From the NCBI RefSeq assembly GCF_032854445.1, contig NC_088296.1, positions 19,273,485-19,337,484 on the forward strand: a stretch of DNA of 64,000 bases, given 5' to 3'. This DNA comes from Liolophura sinensis (lineage: Eukaryota; Mollusca; Polyplacophora; Chitonida; Chitonidae). This document shows, one piece after another, positions 33,420 through 45,216 of the stretch (its first letter is position 1; the number at the start of each line of letters is the position of its first letter). The notes under the pieces are model-generated. The model was given only the letters and a program-made list of their open reading frames with translations, ran no database searches and was not told where the DNA came from. The translations under genes and the position numbers were made by a program.

Positions 33420-34450
33420 GAGCAATTCTAAACCAGTGAAGTCTATTAAGTTACAATTAATATCACTGCATTTTTTTACCTAGCTCTGCTTAAGCCGTGG
33501 TGCTAGTGGGCGTGTGAATTGCTACTGTTTATGCATTTACATGAACAGTCAGAATAAAAAAAAACCCTTACTGAGGTAAACTGACAGGAGGTCGTATTTC
33601 ACCGGTTGCTTGACCATTTGCCAGCTATCACACTGTCGTCGCTGCTCTGGTTTTACTCTCTATGCTGTATGTCTATCACACAGTCGTCGGTGCTCTGGTG
33701 TTACTCTCTATGTTGTACGTCTATCACACTGTCGTCGCTGCTCTTGTTTGACTCTCTGTGCTGTATGTCTATCACACAGTCGTCGGTGCTCTGGTGTTAC
33801 TCTCTATGTTGTACGTCTATCACACTGTCGTCGCTGCTCTTGTTTGACTCTCTATGCTGTACGCCTATCACACTGTCGTCGGTGCTCTGGTTTTACTCTC
33901 TATGCTGTATGTCTATCACACAGTTGTCGGTGCTCTGGTGTTACTCTCTATGTTGTACGTCTATCACACTGTCGTCGCTGCTCTTGTTTGACTCTCTATG
34001 CTGTACGCCTATCACACTGTCGTCGGTGCTCTGGTTTTACTCTCTATGCTGTATGTCTATCACACAGTTGTCGGTGCTCTGGTGTTACTCTCTATGTTGT
34101 ACGCCTACCACACTGTCGTCTCTGCTCTTGTTTGACTCTCTGTGCTGTACGCCTATCACACTGTCGTCGGTGTTCTGGTGTTACTCTCTATGCTGTACAC
34201 CTATCACACTGTCGTCGCTGTTCTTGTTTGACTCTCTATGCTGTATGTCTATCACACAGTCGTCGGTGCTCTGGTGTTACTCTCTATGTTGTACGTCTAT
34301 CACACTGTCGTCGCTGCTCTTGTTTGACTCTCTATGCTGTATGTCTATCACACAGTCGTCGGTGCTCTGGTGTTACTCTCTATGTTGTACGTCTATCACA
34401 CTGTCGTCGCTGCTCTTGTTTGACTCTCTGTGCTGTACATCTTCAGTTAT
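33420..34450 (-). repeat. Element D copy with about 17 internal 48-bp units
   Basis: Positions 33420-33624 are a normal element D in reverse orientation (CAGTCAGAATAAAA.., CTGAGGTAAACTGACAGGAG, TTTGCCAGCTATCACACTG). From 33625 to about 34440 the segment CTATCACACTGTCGTCGCTG..GTAC repeats with period 48. Two variants alternate: one with GGTGCTCTGGTGTTACTC and one with GCTGCTCTTGTTTGACTC. This gives a higher-order 96-bp (and 144-bp) periodicity. Because 48 is divisible by 3 and the unit lacks stops in two plus frames, open frames of 280-292 codons result. They are 16-residue repeats rich in Cys/Ser/Leu or Arg/Cys/His and are not credible genes. Confidence 0.9.
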
Positions 34451-34789
34451 AATGCACGGTGCGACTATGAAGATCGTTGTATAAATTGTGCTCAAGGTGT
34501 TATATATTTCTGTACATGATGGCGCAAGTCCATATGCTTTGGGCACTGTGGCTTTTTTCGTCCATACACTTTACACCCCCATCGCATTCCCCTTACGTGA
34601 AAAAAGTTCGAGTACTTCATGTAACGCTAATGAATGAAATAACCAGATGTGCCGAATTTGTTTGTAATCAACTGGCACTAAGACTAAGGAACCTGCAAAG
34701 ATTACAAGCTTCACCATGATGGTGGCTTTCCCACAGCGATCCTTGTCGAAGACGAACACAGCCAAACAAACATCTCTCACATAGACACC

Positions 34790-35040
34790 AAATAAGCATC
34801 TCACAAACTAAAACAACATCTCACAAACAGAAGAAAAGTCTACCAAACAAGCCTCTCCCAAACCAAACAAGTATCTCCCAACCAAACAAGCATCTCCCAA
34901 ACCAAACAAGCATCTCCCAACCAAACAAGCATCTCCCAAACCAAACAAGCATCTCCCAACCAAACAAGCATCTCCCAAACCAAACAAGCATCTCCCAAAC
35001 CAAACAAACATCTCCCAACCAAACAAGCATCTCCCAAAGG
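34790..35040. repeat. Minisatellite, CATCTCCCAAACCAAACAAG type
   Basis: A roughly 20-22 bp unit is repeated about 11 times, more diverged at the left (CATCTCACAAAC). All three minus frames stay open through it, giving three overlapping shadow frames. Confidence 0.9.
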
Positions 35041-36039
35041 GAAAAAAAGTGCGTTCTCCAAAAACACATCTTCCGAACCATCTTTCTTTACAACATGCAT
35101 CGAAAGAAAGAACATGCGCTAGCTTCCGAAACATTGCGTTCTCTGTTGGCGATGATATTGAAAATCACTGTACTTCGCGCCAGGCTCGATGATTTTCTTG
35201 ACAAAGAATTCGGACCGATCGGACTGGTTTATCTCTTTTTAAGCCATGGACAATTGCCCCTGGGCATTTCTTTTACCAAAAGACTGGATACGCTATCATT
35301 AGCCAAATATAGTGCAGACGAAATCATCTGGGATAACCCATTCACTGTGACACGTAGGTACAAGATGGATACAATTAGAATCTCGCTGCAATGCACATGC
35401 CATTGCTGAAACAAGTTTGGCATTACCCACCATTTATAAAGACAGTTTGTATTTTACATACACGTATCTTACACAACACAGCTAAGTAATAGTTAGCTCT
35501 ACTTAACAATGTGGGGTGACTATCTGGGTAAAACAAAGTACATATTTGATTAACTGATATAGCTACCTGTAACTGCCTGTAACACACCAGTATTTAATAT
35601 TTATACTACGTGCAGTTATAATATTTAATAGCAAAACAGTTTTTACTGTTTGTAATAATCATGTATCATTAAAATGTTTCCTTGCAGTGTGTTTTTACTT
35701 AACGTCATTTTTCATGTTTCGATAAAAACATTTACAACACCAAAACGTAATCATACACATAGATAAGTAACGATCTCAAAATGTCGATGTACATATATGC
35801 GGCATTTGCACCATTCATCAATTCTGTGTTGCAAAAAGCAAAAGTTTTAAAAAACGGCAGGTGTGAAACATTTTACGGCTACGTTAAACTTTTTTCTTCT
35901 AAAATAATTTTACCCTTGTAACTTTTACAGCTCTTTTCACCCCACTGAATGAAGGACAAAAACACAGGGCATAACGCCAATTCCAGTTAGAGACACAGGT
36001 ACGCCATGCACTCAGTGCTCGCCCTTACGCGATGAATAC
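35041..36039. other. No recognised gene
   Basis: A 104-codon plus frame at 35095-35409 has no recognisable domain, no homologue in the window and no splice sites. I leave it uncalled. There is otherwise no structure. Confidence 0.4.
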
Positions 36040-36252
36040 CAAAGGATTTGGTAGTTAGCATGCTAGCGCAACACAGATATGAGTTCAAGTCCAGCTCATG
36101 CTGGCTTTCTCTCTGGTTGCACCTGGGAAGTAAGCTGGTAATGGCCGTGAGATTCCCCTGGGCTCTGTGAGTTTTTTTCCCACCACATGAAGCTGTCTGC
36201 CGTCCTATGATTGAAATATTCTTCAGTCTTGAACACCAATCAAATAAATAAA
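36040..36252 (+). mobile_element. SINE family A, internally deleted head
   Basis: GTTAGCATGCTAGCGCAAC, then GAGTTCAAGTCCAGCTCATG and the body, ending ACACCAATCAAATAAATAAA. Confidence 0.85.
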
Positions 36253-36756
36253 CCAAAACCCAGCTTGAGTTAACGGTATTCGCCCAGTCGCCCTTGGTTG
36301 AGTAATATAAAAGACTACAGCATAGCTGGTAACACTAGATTAGCAATTACATGTATCTGTTCGAAAATGGTCACACGTAACCAGTGATTGTCGACCATTC
36401 GTCAATTTACGTCAATTAAAGTTTCTTAACTGATTTCATTTTACAAATGAATGTGTGTGTCCGTTCTACCTGCAAGTGTGTGCTTCGTGCTTTTCGTACT
36501 CAACAACTGCTTTCAAGTGCCCGTCACAGTTTTGTGTAACAGCCTTATTATTGCATGTACACATAGTGTTTGTTTTTGTCAGGTGTGCAAAGCGGCACAT
36601 AAATATTAAAACAAACTGTCATATATTGACAAGGAGGTAAAGTACTTGAGCTTTATTAGAGACACATTATAAATTAAAACCTTATCAGTCTTTACTACGG
36701 ATGCATTTGGTTCCACCTTTCCATGCTTACGGATTTTGTTCCGAAAAATAATACCA

Positions 36757-36878
36757 GTGTATTTATTTATTCATTTGATTAATGTGTTACGCCGTACTCA
36801 AGAATATTTCAGTTATACGACGGCGGAAGAATATGGTGGGAGGAAACCGGGCACAGCCCGGAGGAAACCCACAACCAA
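36757..36878 (-). mobile_element. SINE family A, 3' half
   Basis: TTTATTTATTCATTTGATTA, GTACTCAAGAATATTTCAG and GGTGGGAGGAAACCGGGCAC are present; the head is missing. Confidence 0.85.
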
Positions 36879-37334
36879 AATTCATAAATCCATCAAAATT
36901 CATAAAAATCGTTCAAACGAGATATAGAACCAGATATATGTATGTAAAAGATAGTTGCGAATATAGAATACATAACACCATGCAGAGTAAAATTCTAGAG
37001 TAGCTACGACACAGGGAAAGTTGACAAATACTTAAACGTAACTGCTGAACTTTGACCACTGCCAGTGTACCACAGTTATGGCTTTATTCTATTGACAAAG
37101 AAAACAGTAACGAAGTATATGTGTCATAAGAAAGAATGAGTTTAAAATTTTGGATTTAGCGGTGGCCTTTTCTAACGATGTTGGAGCCTATCCCGTCAAA
37201 TAAAGTTTTACCATGTAGTACACAGGTAAAACGTAAGAAGTCTCTGTATAGCACTGACTTGATCAAGAAAATGAATTTTAAAAAAGAAATAAGCCAACCT
37301 TACTACCGATCAGAGGACAAATAAGGCCAATTCC

Positions 37335-38300
37335 CACAAACACATCCTGGTGCGAGTACATATAGGCCATTGTTCTGTAACGGATATATAATTGTCTGTT
37401 TGAGTGCCAGTATTTGTATCAAATTACTCAAAAAGCAATTTATTAAATGTCAGCGCACTAGAATTACTCAAAAAGCTGTGTTGTTATCACATTAATCATA
37501 CAATAACATGAAAACAAAGACCAGGCCTCCGGGATGGTTTGTCCACCCCAAAAATCTCAGTTTACACATGAGTACAAAATAAGAAATACTACAGCATAGA
37601 GAGTAAAACTAGAGCAGAGACATACATATACCACGACACGTATTAAGAAAATCAGTGTGAGTGACCTTGAAATTTAATAAACACGCTGACAAATCCCTGT
37701 TGATTGACCTTATGGAGATTTAATTGTTGATATAGTTCAGCCGTTGAAATATACGCCACAGGTGAAAATGACACTGACAAATCTCCGTTTGCCTGATGGC
37801 TCTTATCAACAATATATCACCGTAATATGAGACGATCCATAAAGTGATATCTCTATAGATCTCGTGTGAAGTGCTTGTCAAAAGTGAGCACATGGGGTTC
37901 TTTCAGAGACGCGCACACGTACATTGCTTCTCTTTTAGTTGCACGTAAGACAAAGTCTAATGTATAGCATATTATGGTCACCGTGGTTTAAGGGAAATAT
38001 TCTTATAGGTGAATGGGTGAAAATTCCTGAGTATATAACATTAAATACATTAAACAATCTATAAATTTTTTATCGGTGTAAATGACTCAAATGGATATTT
38101 GTTTCCGTCTTGTCAGTAACCAATCCTGCATGTGTGACTTTGGGCATTATATTTTGATGTGAATTCACCCATGTGTTTTTCGTCAACCAGTTTCATTTGT
38201 ATGTCCTTGTAACATCCTGGTGCGAGTACATATAGGCCTTTGTTCTGTAACGGATATATAATTGTCTGTTTGAGTGACAGTTTTTGTATCAAAACCAAAC
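37335..38300. repeat. Pair of 85-bp direct repeats about 870 bp apart
   Basis: CATCCTGGTGCGAGTACATA through TATTTGTATCAAA occurs at about 37345-37425 and again at 38212-38295 with only a few differences. Between them lie a fragment of element D (37440-37620, in permuted order) and two related TGACAAATC(C/T)C(T/C)GTTT blocks. The ends may mark a single larger element. Confidence 0.6.
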
Positions 38301-39059
38301 ATTAGATGTTTCCTGATTACGTCACGAATATTTCGACCTATAGGTAAGCACATGTAAAGATGAACTTACTATGTTTACACATCAAAGCTGACAAATGTCA
38401 TTATCCATTTAGATGCATTGAATAGGAACTGTGTAAGTATCTACGATTTATGCATTCCCATGAAAAGTCAGAATAAAACCCTGACTGACTAAGGTAAATT
38501 GCTGATCTGTCTTTTCTCTCTATGCTGTACGTCTTAATTATATAATACAGTACGACATTAGAATGGGATCATGGGAAGACAAGTAGTCAGCAGTTTTCAA
38601 TGATGCAGGACAGACGCACTGAATCAGATAGGCGAATAAATGAAATAAGTGTCCAAACGGTATACCATGCTAGTATGTAAGTTGTCAAAATATGCAAATA
38701 TGTACCTCAGTTTTGCTTTGACTGCAGCTTTTTATATATCTGAAGTGGCGATCTAATTCAACACGATGAATATACATTCCCCTGAGTCATATGGCGGTAC
38801 GGCTGCACACGTTTCTAATATTTAAGGATTCACAGTTAGATAAAAACCCTGTTACTTAAGTAAATTGACAACAGTACGGATTCACTGGTTAAGTGTGACT
38901 ATTTATTTACTATTACATTGTCATTACTGCTCTGGAGCCATTTTGACAAAACTTCGTAAGAAACGTTTCTGGCAACTTTTTTCCTAAACGACTTTATTTA
39001 GGTTATGGTGCCATAAGGCGACCTCATTACGAGGAAAGTTACGAAAGATTGATTTACCA

Positions 39060-39398
39060 AGTTTTGTGAAAGTGGCCTTAGGGATTTATTTATTTAATTT
39101 ACAGGCTAACTGTACATTACATGGCCTCGCTCTCCTGGGGACTTCGTGACAAAGCTCGGCGACGATTTCTGTGACCGTATGCGCTGTCAAACCTTCGTTG
39201 AAGACAGCTTGTCTTCCAGGAATTGGGTGTGCCCATCTTTGCATTAAACAAAGGAAAGTTTGTCACCATCTTGCCGCAGGTCGATGGTTTTCTTCACGCA
39301 CTCCGGTTTCTTCCGTCAATAAACTGATCCCAACTGTATGCAATAAAAATTATTGCGTATGGCGTAAATCAACAACCAAATCAAATCAAATAAAAACA
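39060..39398 (+). mobile_element. Probable SINE of another family
   Basis: The 3' part ATTGCGTATGGCGTAAATCA and the tail (AAATC)n resemble SINE ends in the window. GCAGGTCGATGGTTTTCTTC recalls the family A GGTCGTGGGTTTCCCC box. No clear tRNA head is seen. Confidence 0.45.
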
Positions 39399-39414
39399 TG
39401 ATGTGCACGTATAC

Positions 39415-39432
39415 ATACATATATATATATAT

Positions 39433-39514
<82 letters not shown>
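39415..39514. repeat. (TA)n microsatellite
   Basis: About 100 bp of almost pure TA with a few CATA interruptions. Confidence 0.95.
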
Positions 39515-39516
<2 letters not shown>

Positions 39517-40309
39517 TATTTATGTTTGAGGAAATATATAACGCCTATTACATTTTGTTTGTTCTCAACTCAAAACCTTTGGACCATTATAAATTACGTG
39601 CAGACAATATGCTGTTGACGTCAAAATCCGACTAGGCTAACACATAAGTTTTACAGGCCAGCAGATCTGGGAGTTTGTCAGATGTGACGTTCGGCATTTC
39701 TTGACCCGAAATGTGTGAAATAATGATCTCTGCTTTTATTCGCGCAGGTGTGAATTCTGATCTACTAGCACATCTTCTATTCCGAAGTTTCAAGGACATA
39801 TTGAGTGTTTAACATATATAAATAATAATTATGATCTAAACGATACACGAAACGCTTTTTTTAGTTTTAACTCGGTGTATAGATGTATCCTATGAATTAA
39901 CATATAAAGGTACAGAAAAAATGTCTCAAAAAAACTTTAAACAACAGTTTTTTTAAAAACCTTATCGATCACCCTAGACATTAAGTAGCCTACTGTGCTG
40001 ACGTCAGTGGTCACTTTGCTGCTGTTGGAGGTGTGGGGAGAATAGAGGGCACTTAACTGGTCCTACGTTTCCAGTATGCATAAAATAGAGGGGTGATTGA
40101 ACATAAAAAAATGAAGATGTTTTTTTTTCATTTTTAGTTTACAAATTTTTGTTCGTTTTCCTTAAAATCATGTACTTTTCCATGTATCATTTATATCCAC
40201 ATAGGCAGTACGCGCTTGACACAACAGCTTTATCATGCATAAGTTTGTAAAATAACCGCTTCGTTGTCCGAATGTTTACAGAAATGTTACAGCAAGAAAA
40301 CAGAACTAG

Positions 40310-40476
40310 TTTAGCCGGTGTCTTTATAATGTGACTATTAGTGGTGTCGTGTCTGGTGTCCTCGATATGATACACGTAGTTCAGTGTCGGCTGGACTTTG
40401 GCCGCAGGGCGAAAGAAGACACAGTATATATACACACACCTAATGACTCCTCGTCGCCATATGAATGAAAATCGTT
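40310..40476 (+). mobile_element. SINE family C copy
   Basis: GGTGTCGTGTCTGGTGTCCT, GAAGACACAGTATATATACA, ACCTAATGACTCC and a CGCCATATGAATGAAAATCG end agree with the copy at 49320. The end segment is similar to that of family B. Confidence 0.6.
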
Positions 40477-40477
40477 A

Positions 40478-40740
40478 ATACAATTACAGACGTGCAGCAT
40501 AGAGAGTAAGACAAGACCAGCGACGACAGTGTGGTAGCTGGCAAATGGTTACATATAACCGGTGAAATACGGCTACAGCATAGGGAGTAAGACAAGACCA
40601 GCGACGACAGTGTGGTAGCTGGCAAATGGTTACAAGTAACCGGTGAAATACAGTCTCTTGTCAATTTACCTCAGTCAGGGTTTTATTCTAACTGTTCATG
40701 TAAATGCATAAATAGTAGCTATTTGCACGCCCCCTGGCTC
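40478..40740 (+). repeat. Element D with duplicated 5' segment
   Basis: The segment from AGCATAGAGAGTAAGACAAG to ACCGGTGAAATACGGCT is present twice in tandem (period about 94). It is followed by a single tail with TTTTATTCTAACTGTTCATG. So longer units than 48 bp can also duplicate. Confidence 0.8.
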
Positions 40741-40965
40741 CCTAAGTACGACGTAAAACCCCAAGCATACATAGATGTTTGTATAACAGGCGTGGGGAAT
40801 GGTAATGGTGACAGGCGGATTGTACTCGCCTTACACGCAACAGAGCATGAAACTTAAAAAACACCCAGTATTCTCGTGCATGCCTACAATAATGGCAGAT
40901 AACAGCAGCAGAGATAATTGTGGGCGTGTCCATATTTTAGGTCAGTGCGTGTGAAGGATCGCGTG

Positions 40966-40996
40966 TATAAATTAGATCACGGCAGGTATTTGCCAC
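40966..40996 (+). promoter_or_regulatory. TATA-box core promoter of the antistasin-type gene
   Basis: TATAAAT at 40966-40972 lies 63 bp before the initiator ATG at 41035. Initiation about 30 bp downstream would give a 5' UTR of roughly 40 bases. The spacing is typical of a TATA promoter for a strongly expressed small secreted protein. The exact start site is inferred. Confidence 0.6.
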
Positions 40997-41034
40997 ACAG
41001 TCTTATTTCACTAGGTGTAGAGACACTCAACACG

Positions 41035-41080
41035 ATGAAGGTTTTGATTATCGCCGCTTGCCTTATTGGCGCCATCTATG
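41035..41080 (+). CDS. Exon 1, signal peptide of an antistasin-type protease inhibitor
   Basis: The ATG follows ACTCAACACG downstream of a TATA box. The 15 complete codons read MKVLIIAACLIGAIY, a short basic start and hydrophobic core typical of a signal peptide. The exon stops in phase 1 before donor GTATGT. The following AA from exon 2 would suit signal peptidase. The mature product would be a secreted cysteine-rich inhibitor of about 65-70 residues with two antistasin domains: 86 aa precursor using the terminal exon at 50341, or 81 aa using the one at 52861. Antistasin-family proteins inhibit serine proteases. In molluscs and leeches they occur in secretions and in defence. The role here is inferred. 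Confidence 0.82.
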
Positions 41081-41269
41081 GTATGTATACAGCCAAACCC
41101 TAACTATAACTTTGCAATAATAAGCTGTAGTAACTGAATGGAATCTTCCTCTTACATATATTAGCCTTCTATCCAAAATGCTGGTATCAATTCAGACATG
41201 ATAGTGGGCTTTTGTTGCTAGACTAAGCATACTCATTGCATTGTTTAATGCTATTGTATGTTAAATGTG

Positions 41270-41560
41270 CCGAAAAGTCAGGATTTTGGGAAATTCTAGA
41301 TTAGTGACGTCTAATAAGCTGAAATTGACATCACTGAATTTGTTTTACCTAATTTTGCATAAGCCAAACTGCAAGCCATTGTGTAAATTGCTTCTCTTTA
41401 TGCATTTACATGAACAGTTAGAATAAAAACTCTAACTGAGGTAAATTGACAAGAAGCCGTATTTCAAAAGGTTACGCTTGATTTTGTTAAGTATCACACT
41501 AGCATCGCTGCTTTGGTTTTACTCGCTATGTTGTATTTCTTGAATATATTTTCACACTTC
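41270..41560 (-). repeat. Element D, reverse copy, in antistasin intron 1
   Basis: AACAGTTAGAATAAAAACTC, CTGAGGTAAATTGACAAG and TATCACACTAGCATCGCTGC appear in reverse family order, with one internal unit. Confidence 0.75.
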
Positions 41561-41697
41561 TGTTTTAATATCGGACACCATGACTTTAAATGGATTTTGC
41601 TACCTTTACGTATTCAAGCAAGTCCATGGCAAGGGTCCTCAAAATCGTTTCTGACCCTGGCAAAACCTTAAATCGTCGTCACAGTACTTAGGTCTTT

Positions 41698-41870
41698 GTA
41701 TTTATTTATTTGATTGGTGTTTTATGCCGTACTCAAGAATATTTTACTGATATGACTGCGGCCAGCATTATGGTGGGAGTAAACCAGGCAGAGCGTAAGG
41801 GAAAACCCACAACCATCCGCAAGCTGTTTGCAGACTTTCCCACGTACAGCCGGAAAGGAAGTAGGTCTTG
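41698..41870 (-). mobile_element. SINE family A copy, 5'-truncated
   Basis: TTTGATTGGTGTTTTATGCCG, GTACTCAAGAATATTTTACT, GGTGGGAGTAAACCAGGCAG and CCCACGTACAGCCGG are present; the head is lost. Confidence 0.85.
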
Positions 41871-42117
41871 GTACTACAAGTTCATATTTTGTTACAGTTG
41901 TCCTCAAATATAATGTTTGAGGTGATCACAATTCAAATTTCTGTTGTTCAAAAATATGCTCATTGATTTTTTTTTTAAATTTTGAAATGAGTCGCAAATG
42001 GTTTTGGAGTTTCGGCCCCAGATCTTAAGACATTAGCAATTTTTGATGGCGTGTAAATTCTTGTGCGATTTAAGACACCGTTACATTAGCCATTTCATTT
42101 ATTTTATTAGCCATTTT

Positions 42118-42540
42118 ATTTATTTATTTGATTGGTGCACACAAAAATCGCTTGTGTGGTATGATCTCAAACTTGTGTTCCTTCCAACAAAGGTCTTGTG
42201 TCACATTTGAATAACTCTATCTTGTGTTGAACCAACACAAGATTTTGTGGTGAAAGAATATAACACAAGATGGATTGGATGTTATACACAATACTTGATG
42301 CAAAATACTTAAATTTTTGTTACAGCTGATAGATAACCTCAGTTGTGGTTCAACACAAATTTGTGACTATTTGTAACATATTTTGTTTTAGATTTCAACA
42401 GAAACATTTCTTTTTGTGTGGTTTAGTCAAGAATATTTCATTTATACAACGACGGCCAGCGTTATGATCGGATGAAACCGGGCAGAGCCCGGGAAAAATC
42501 CCACAGTCAACCGCAAGTTGCTGGAAGGCCTTCCAATGTG
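42118..42540 (-). mobile_element. SINE family A split by a fold-back element
   Basis: The tail TTTATTTATTTGATTGGTG is at 42118-42136. The rest of the SINE resumes at about 42421 with TAGTCAAGAATATTTCATTT and runs to CTGGAAGGCCTTCC. Other copies show these parts adjacent, so the 42137-42420 block is an insertion. Confidence 0.85.
42137..42420. mobile_element. MITE-like element with CACACAAAAA termini
   Basis: It starts CACACAAAAATCGCTTGTGT and ends AACATTTCTTTTTGTGTG, whose complement begins CACACAAAAAG. Inside are many ACACAAG/CTTGTGT motifs in both orientations, so the element can fold extensively. It has no ORF. Its borders are defined by the interrupted SINE. Confidence 0.75.
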
Positions 42541-42765
42541 TGTAGATTTTTAGGTATTCTGTCCTGTTATTCAGGGGTGGGGGTGGGGTGGTGGGGGTCT
42601 CCTGCCTAAACAATCGGTTCCAAACTGTGTAAAGCAAAACTACACAGAAACAGTAACTGATGACAGAAAAGAGTAAAACAGTTTTATGTTCACTTTTCCT
42701 GATACCAACACATTTATCATTTCTGTGAACTGCCCGGAGATACCGGACGAGTGTGCTTCTAAGTA

Positions 42766-43715
42766 AGTCCGAATTCCGTCAAAGGACCTGGTACGGAAAA
42801 GCGGAGAATCGGCATTCCGTCAAAGGACCTGGTACGGAAAAGCGGAGAATCGGCATTTCGTCAAAGGACCTGGTACGGAAAAGCGGAGAATCGGCATTCC
42901 GTCAAAAGACCCGGTTACGGAAAAGTGGAGAATCGGCATTCCGTCAAAAGACCTGGTACGGAAAAGTGGAGAATCGGCATTCCGTCAAAGGACCTGGTAC
43001 GGGAAAGCGGAGAATCGGCATTCCGTCAAAAGACCTGGTACGGAAAAGTGGAGAATCGGCATTCCGTCAAAGGACCTGGTACGGAAAAGCGGAGAATCGG
43101 CATTCCGTCAAAGGACCTGGTACGGAAAGGCGGAGAATCGGCATTCCGTCAAAAGACCCGGTTACGGAAAAGTGGAGAATCGGCATTCCGTCAAAGGACC
43201 TGGTACGGGAAAGCGGAGAATCGGCATTCCGTCAAAGGACCCGGTACGGGAAAGCGGAGAATCGGCATTCCGTCAAAAGACCTGGTACGGAAAAGTGGAG
43301 AATCGGCATTCCGTCAAAGGACCTGGTACGGAAAAGCGGAGAATCGGCATTCCGTCAAAGGACCTGGTACGGGAAAGCGGAGAATCGGCATTCCGTCAAA
43401 GGACCTGGTACGGAAAAGTGGAGAATCGGCATTCCGTCAAAGGACCTGGTACGGGAAAGCGGAGAATCGGCATTCCGTCAAAGGACCTGGTACCGAAAAG
43501 CGGAGAATCGGCATTCCGTCAAAGGACCTGGTACCGAAAAGCGGAGAATCGGCATTCCGTCAAAGGACCTGGTACTGGAAAGCGGAGAATCAGCATTCCG
43601 TCAAAGGACCTGGTACGGAAAAGCGGAGAATCGGCATTCCGTCAAAGGACCTGGTACGGAAAAGCGGAGAATCGGCATTCCGTCAAAAGACCTGGTACGG
43701 GAAAGCGGAGAATCG
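42766..43715. repeat. 41-bp minisatellite, about 23 copies
   Basis: The unit runs TACGGAAAAGCGGAGAATCG, then GCATTCCGTCAAAGGACCTGG. Variants are AAGTGG, GGGAAAG, ACCCGGT and occasional extra bases. Since 41 is not divisible by 3 and the unit has no stop in any plus frame, three overlapping open frames of up to 334 codons result. Each cycles through the same three short peptides every 123 bp. It is in intron 1 of the antistasin-type gene and is not regarded as coding. Confidence 0.93.
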
Positions 43716-45060
43716 GCTTCAGATAAAAAAAAGTGCAAAATCAAAGTCCCAGTATAATTCTGTAAATTTCTGAATCGGAAGTATAAAACTTGGTCAAATC
43801 ACCCATACAAGTTATATGGTCATAAAAGAGACGGTTGCTCAGTAATAACCTGCCAAAAATGCACTCTCAATCAAATACCTCGATTTTTCGTTCAAACGAG
43901 ACATTGTGTTTTTAATTTGCAGTATGAAGATCGACGTTAATCAGAAAAATATTTTTTCCGAAACATCCATGTGTGTTTTGCACGTGCTGTCAAAGTTTCG
44001 ATTTGGTTTACTTTTGTCTTCATATGTAAAACATAAACTTTATAACGTGACCAATTTTGTTATAATTTTAAATATTGTAAAATACACATTTCAGTCATAG
44101 GCCCTCAAGTATTTTTTTTATAGTACAGTGAACTAACGAACTCACTCTGGAGAACAAGTTGCTCGTCGCCAAAGAGTTCGAATCTGTGTTGTTCTTTGGT
44201 TTTCTTTTATTTGGAAACATGCTTTTGTGTCAGTAAAGATAAAGGTCGTCTTGCATTAAATAAGTGTTATCATGGATTTGAATTGGAAGGTAAGATATTA
44301 CATAATGTGTGGGAACTATAGCAAAATCATACAAGAATCCTGGATGAGAGCATAGGTGGTCGGCTATCATTAACATTAAAATGTTGCGCTTGGCCGAAGA
44401 GAAGGCTGAAAGTTACATTTGTTATATATTGATTTATCTGATTCTTGCTATATCAAGAATTTTTCAAAAACTTACATTTGTGGTCGAGTGTCGAGTGATT
44501 TTCGTTAGCTCTACAGTGTCTAAATGCCAAAAAAGATATTTCAGTACGACTGGTCAGGGGTAGACTAGCGTTTATCCATTTAATGTCCTATGCATCGCTT
44601 TAGTGCATGTTTGGAGCTTTGTAAATCGGAAAGGAACGGAAGAGTAAAAAAAAAACTGGAAAAAGAAGGGGCCTTACGAGTGTGTCAGCAGCTGTCACTC
44701 ACAACTATAGTCGGTTTCGTGTCTTGAGGTGCACAGTTTCTTGCACTGGGCCGATTCCCCGTCTTACCATACCACGTCCTTTCCTCTCAAGCAATTCCGA
44801 CTTACAAGATTTCGGATATTTTACCATCCTCCAAGATATCTTATCTTCTGCGGACATTCCTCTAGATACGATTATATGGTAAACTTAAAATAGCAACATT
44901 TGTACCATCTGGAATCAAGTACGTGCGGACTGTTATCTGTATTACTCGAGCTGACAACATATGCTAGTCATTCAGACAAGGTTATGCATCAGGAGACAGG
45001 TTTTCAATATCTGAGGAAGGAATCATATTGCTCTGTCAAAAAAGTGTAATCCTTTAACAG
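43716..45060. other. Antistasin intron 1, no recognised element
   Basis: There is no exon-like segment with Cys-rich coding and splice sites, and no known repeat. Short open frames have no domain. Confidence 0.4.
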
Positions 45061-45078
45061 AAAAATTCACCAATATTT

Positions 45079-45216
45079 CAGTACTAGTGATGTATGTTTT
45101 ATGACTGAATGTATGCTCGAGACTTAACAATTTTACAGTCATATAATCAGTACTAGTGATGTATGTTTTATGACTGAATGTATGCTCGAGATTTAACAAT
45201 TTTTCAGTCATATAAC
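45079..45216. repeat. 69-bp tandem duplication
   Basis: CAGTACTAGTGATGTATGTT starts at 45079 and again at 45148. The units end in AATTT(T)(A/T)CAGTCATATAA, a piece that also occurs at the end of SINE family B. Confidence 0.85.

Noticed and set aside
33606-34484. Two overlapping open frames of 280 and 292 codons
   Set aside because: They are a 48-bp tandem repeat whose length is a multiple of three; both frames are open at once, the peptides are simple 16-residue repeats, and the same unit occurs in non-coding element D copies.
34808-35134. Three minus-strand frames of 86-108 codons
   Set aside because: Shadows of a roughly 21-bp minisatellite.
35095-35409. 104-codon plus frame
   Set aside because: No known domain, no splice sites, no homologue in the window; it could be chance.
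42753-43773. Frames of 334, 282 and 184 codons
   Set aside because: A 41-bp minisatellite in an intron; all three frames are open because the unit lacks stops, and no one frame is favoured.
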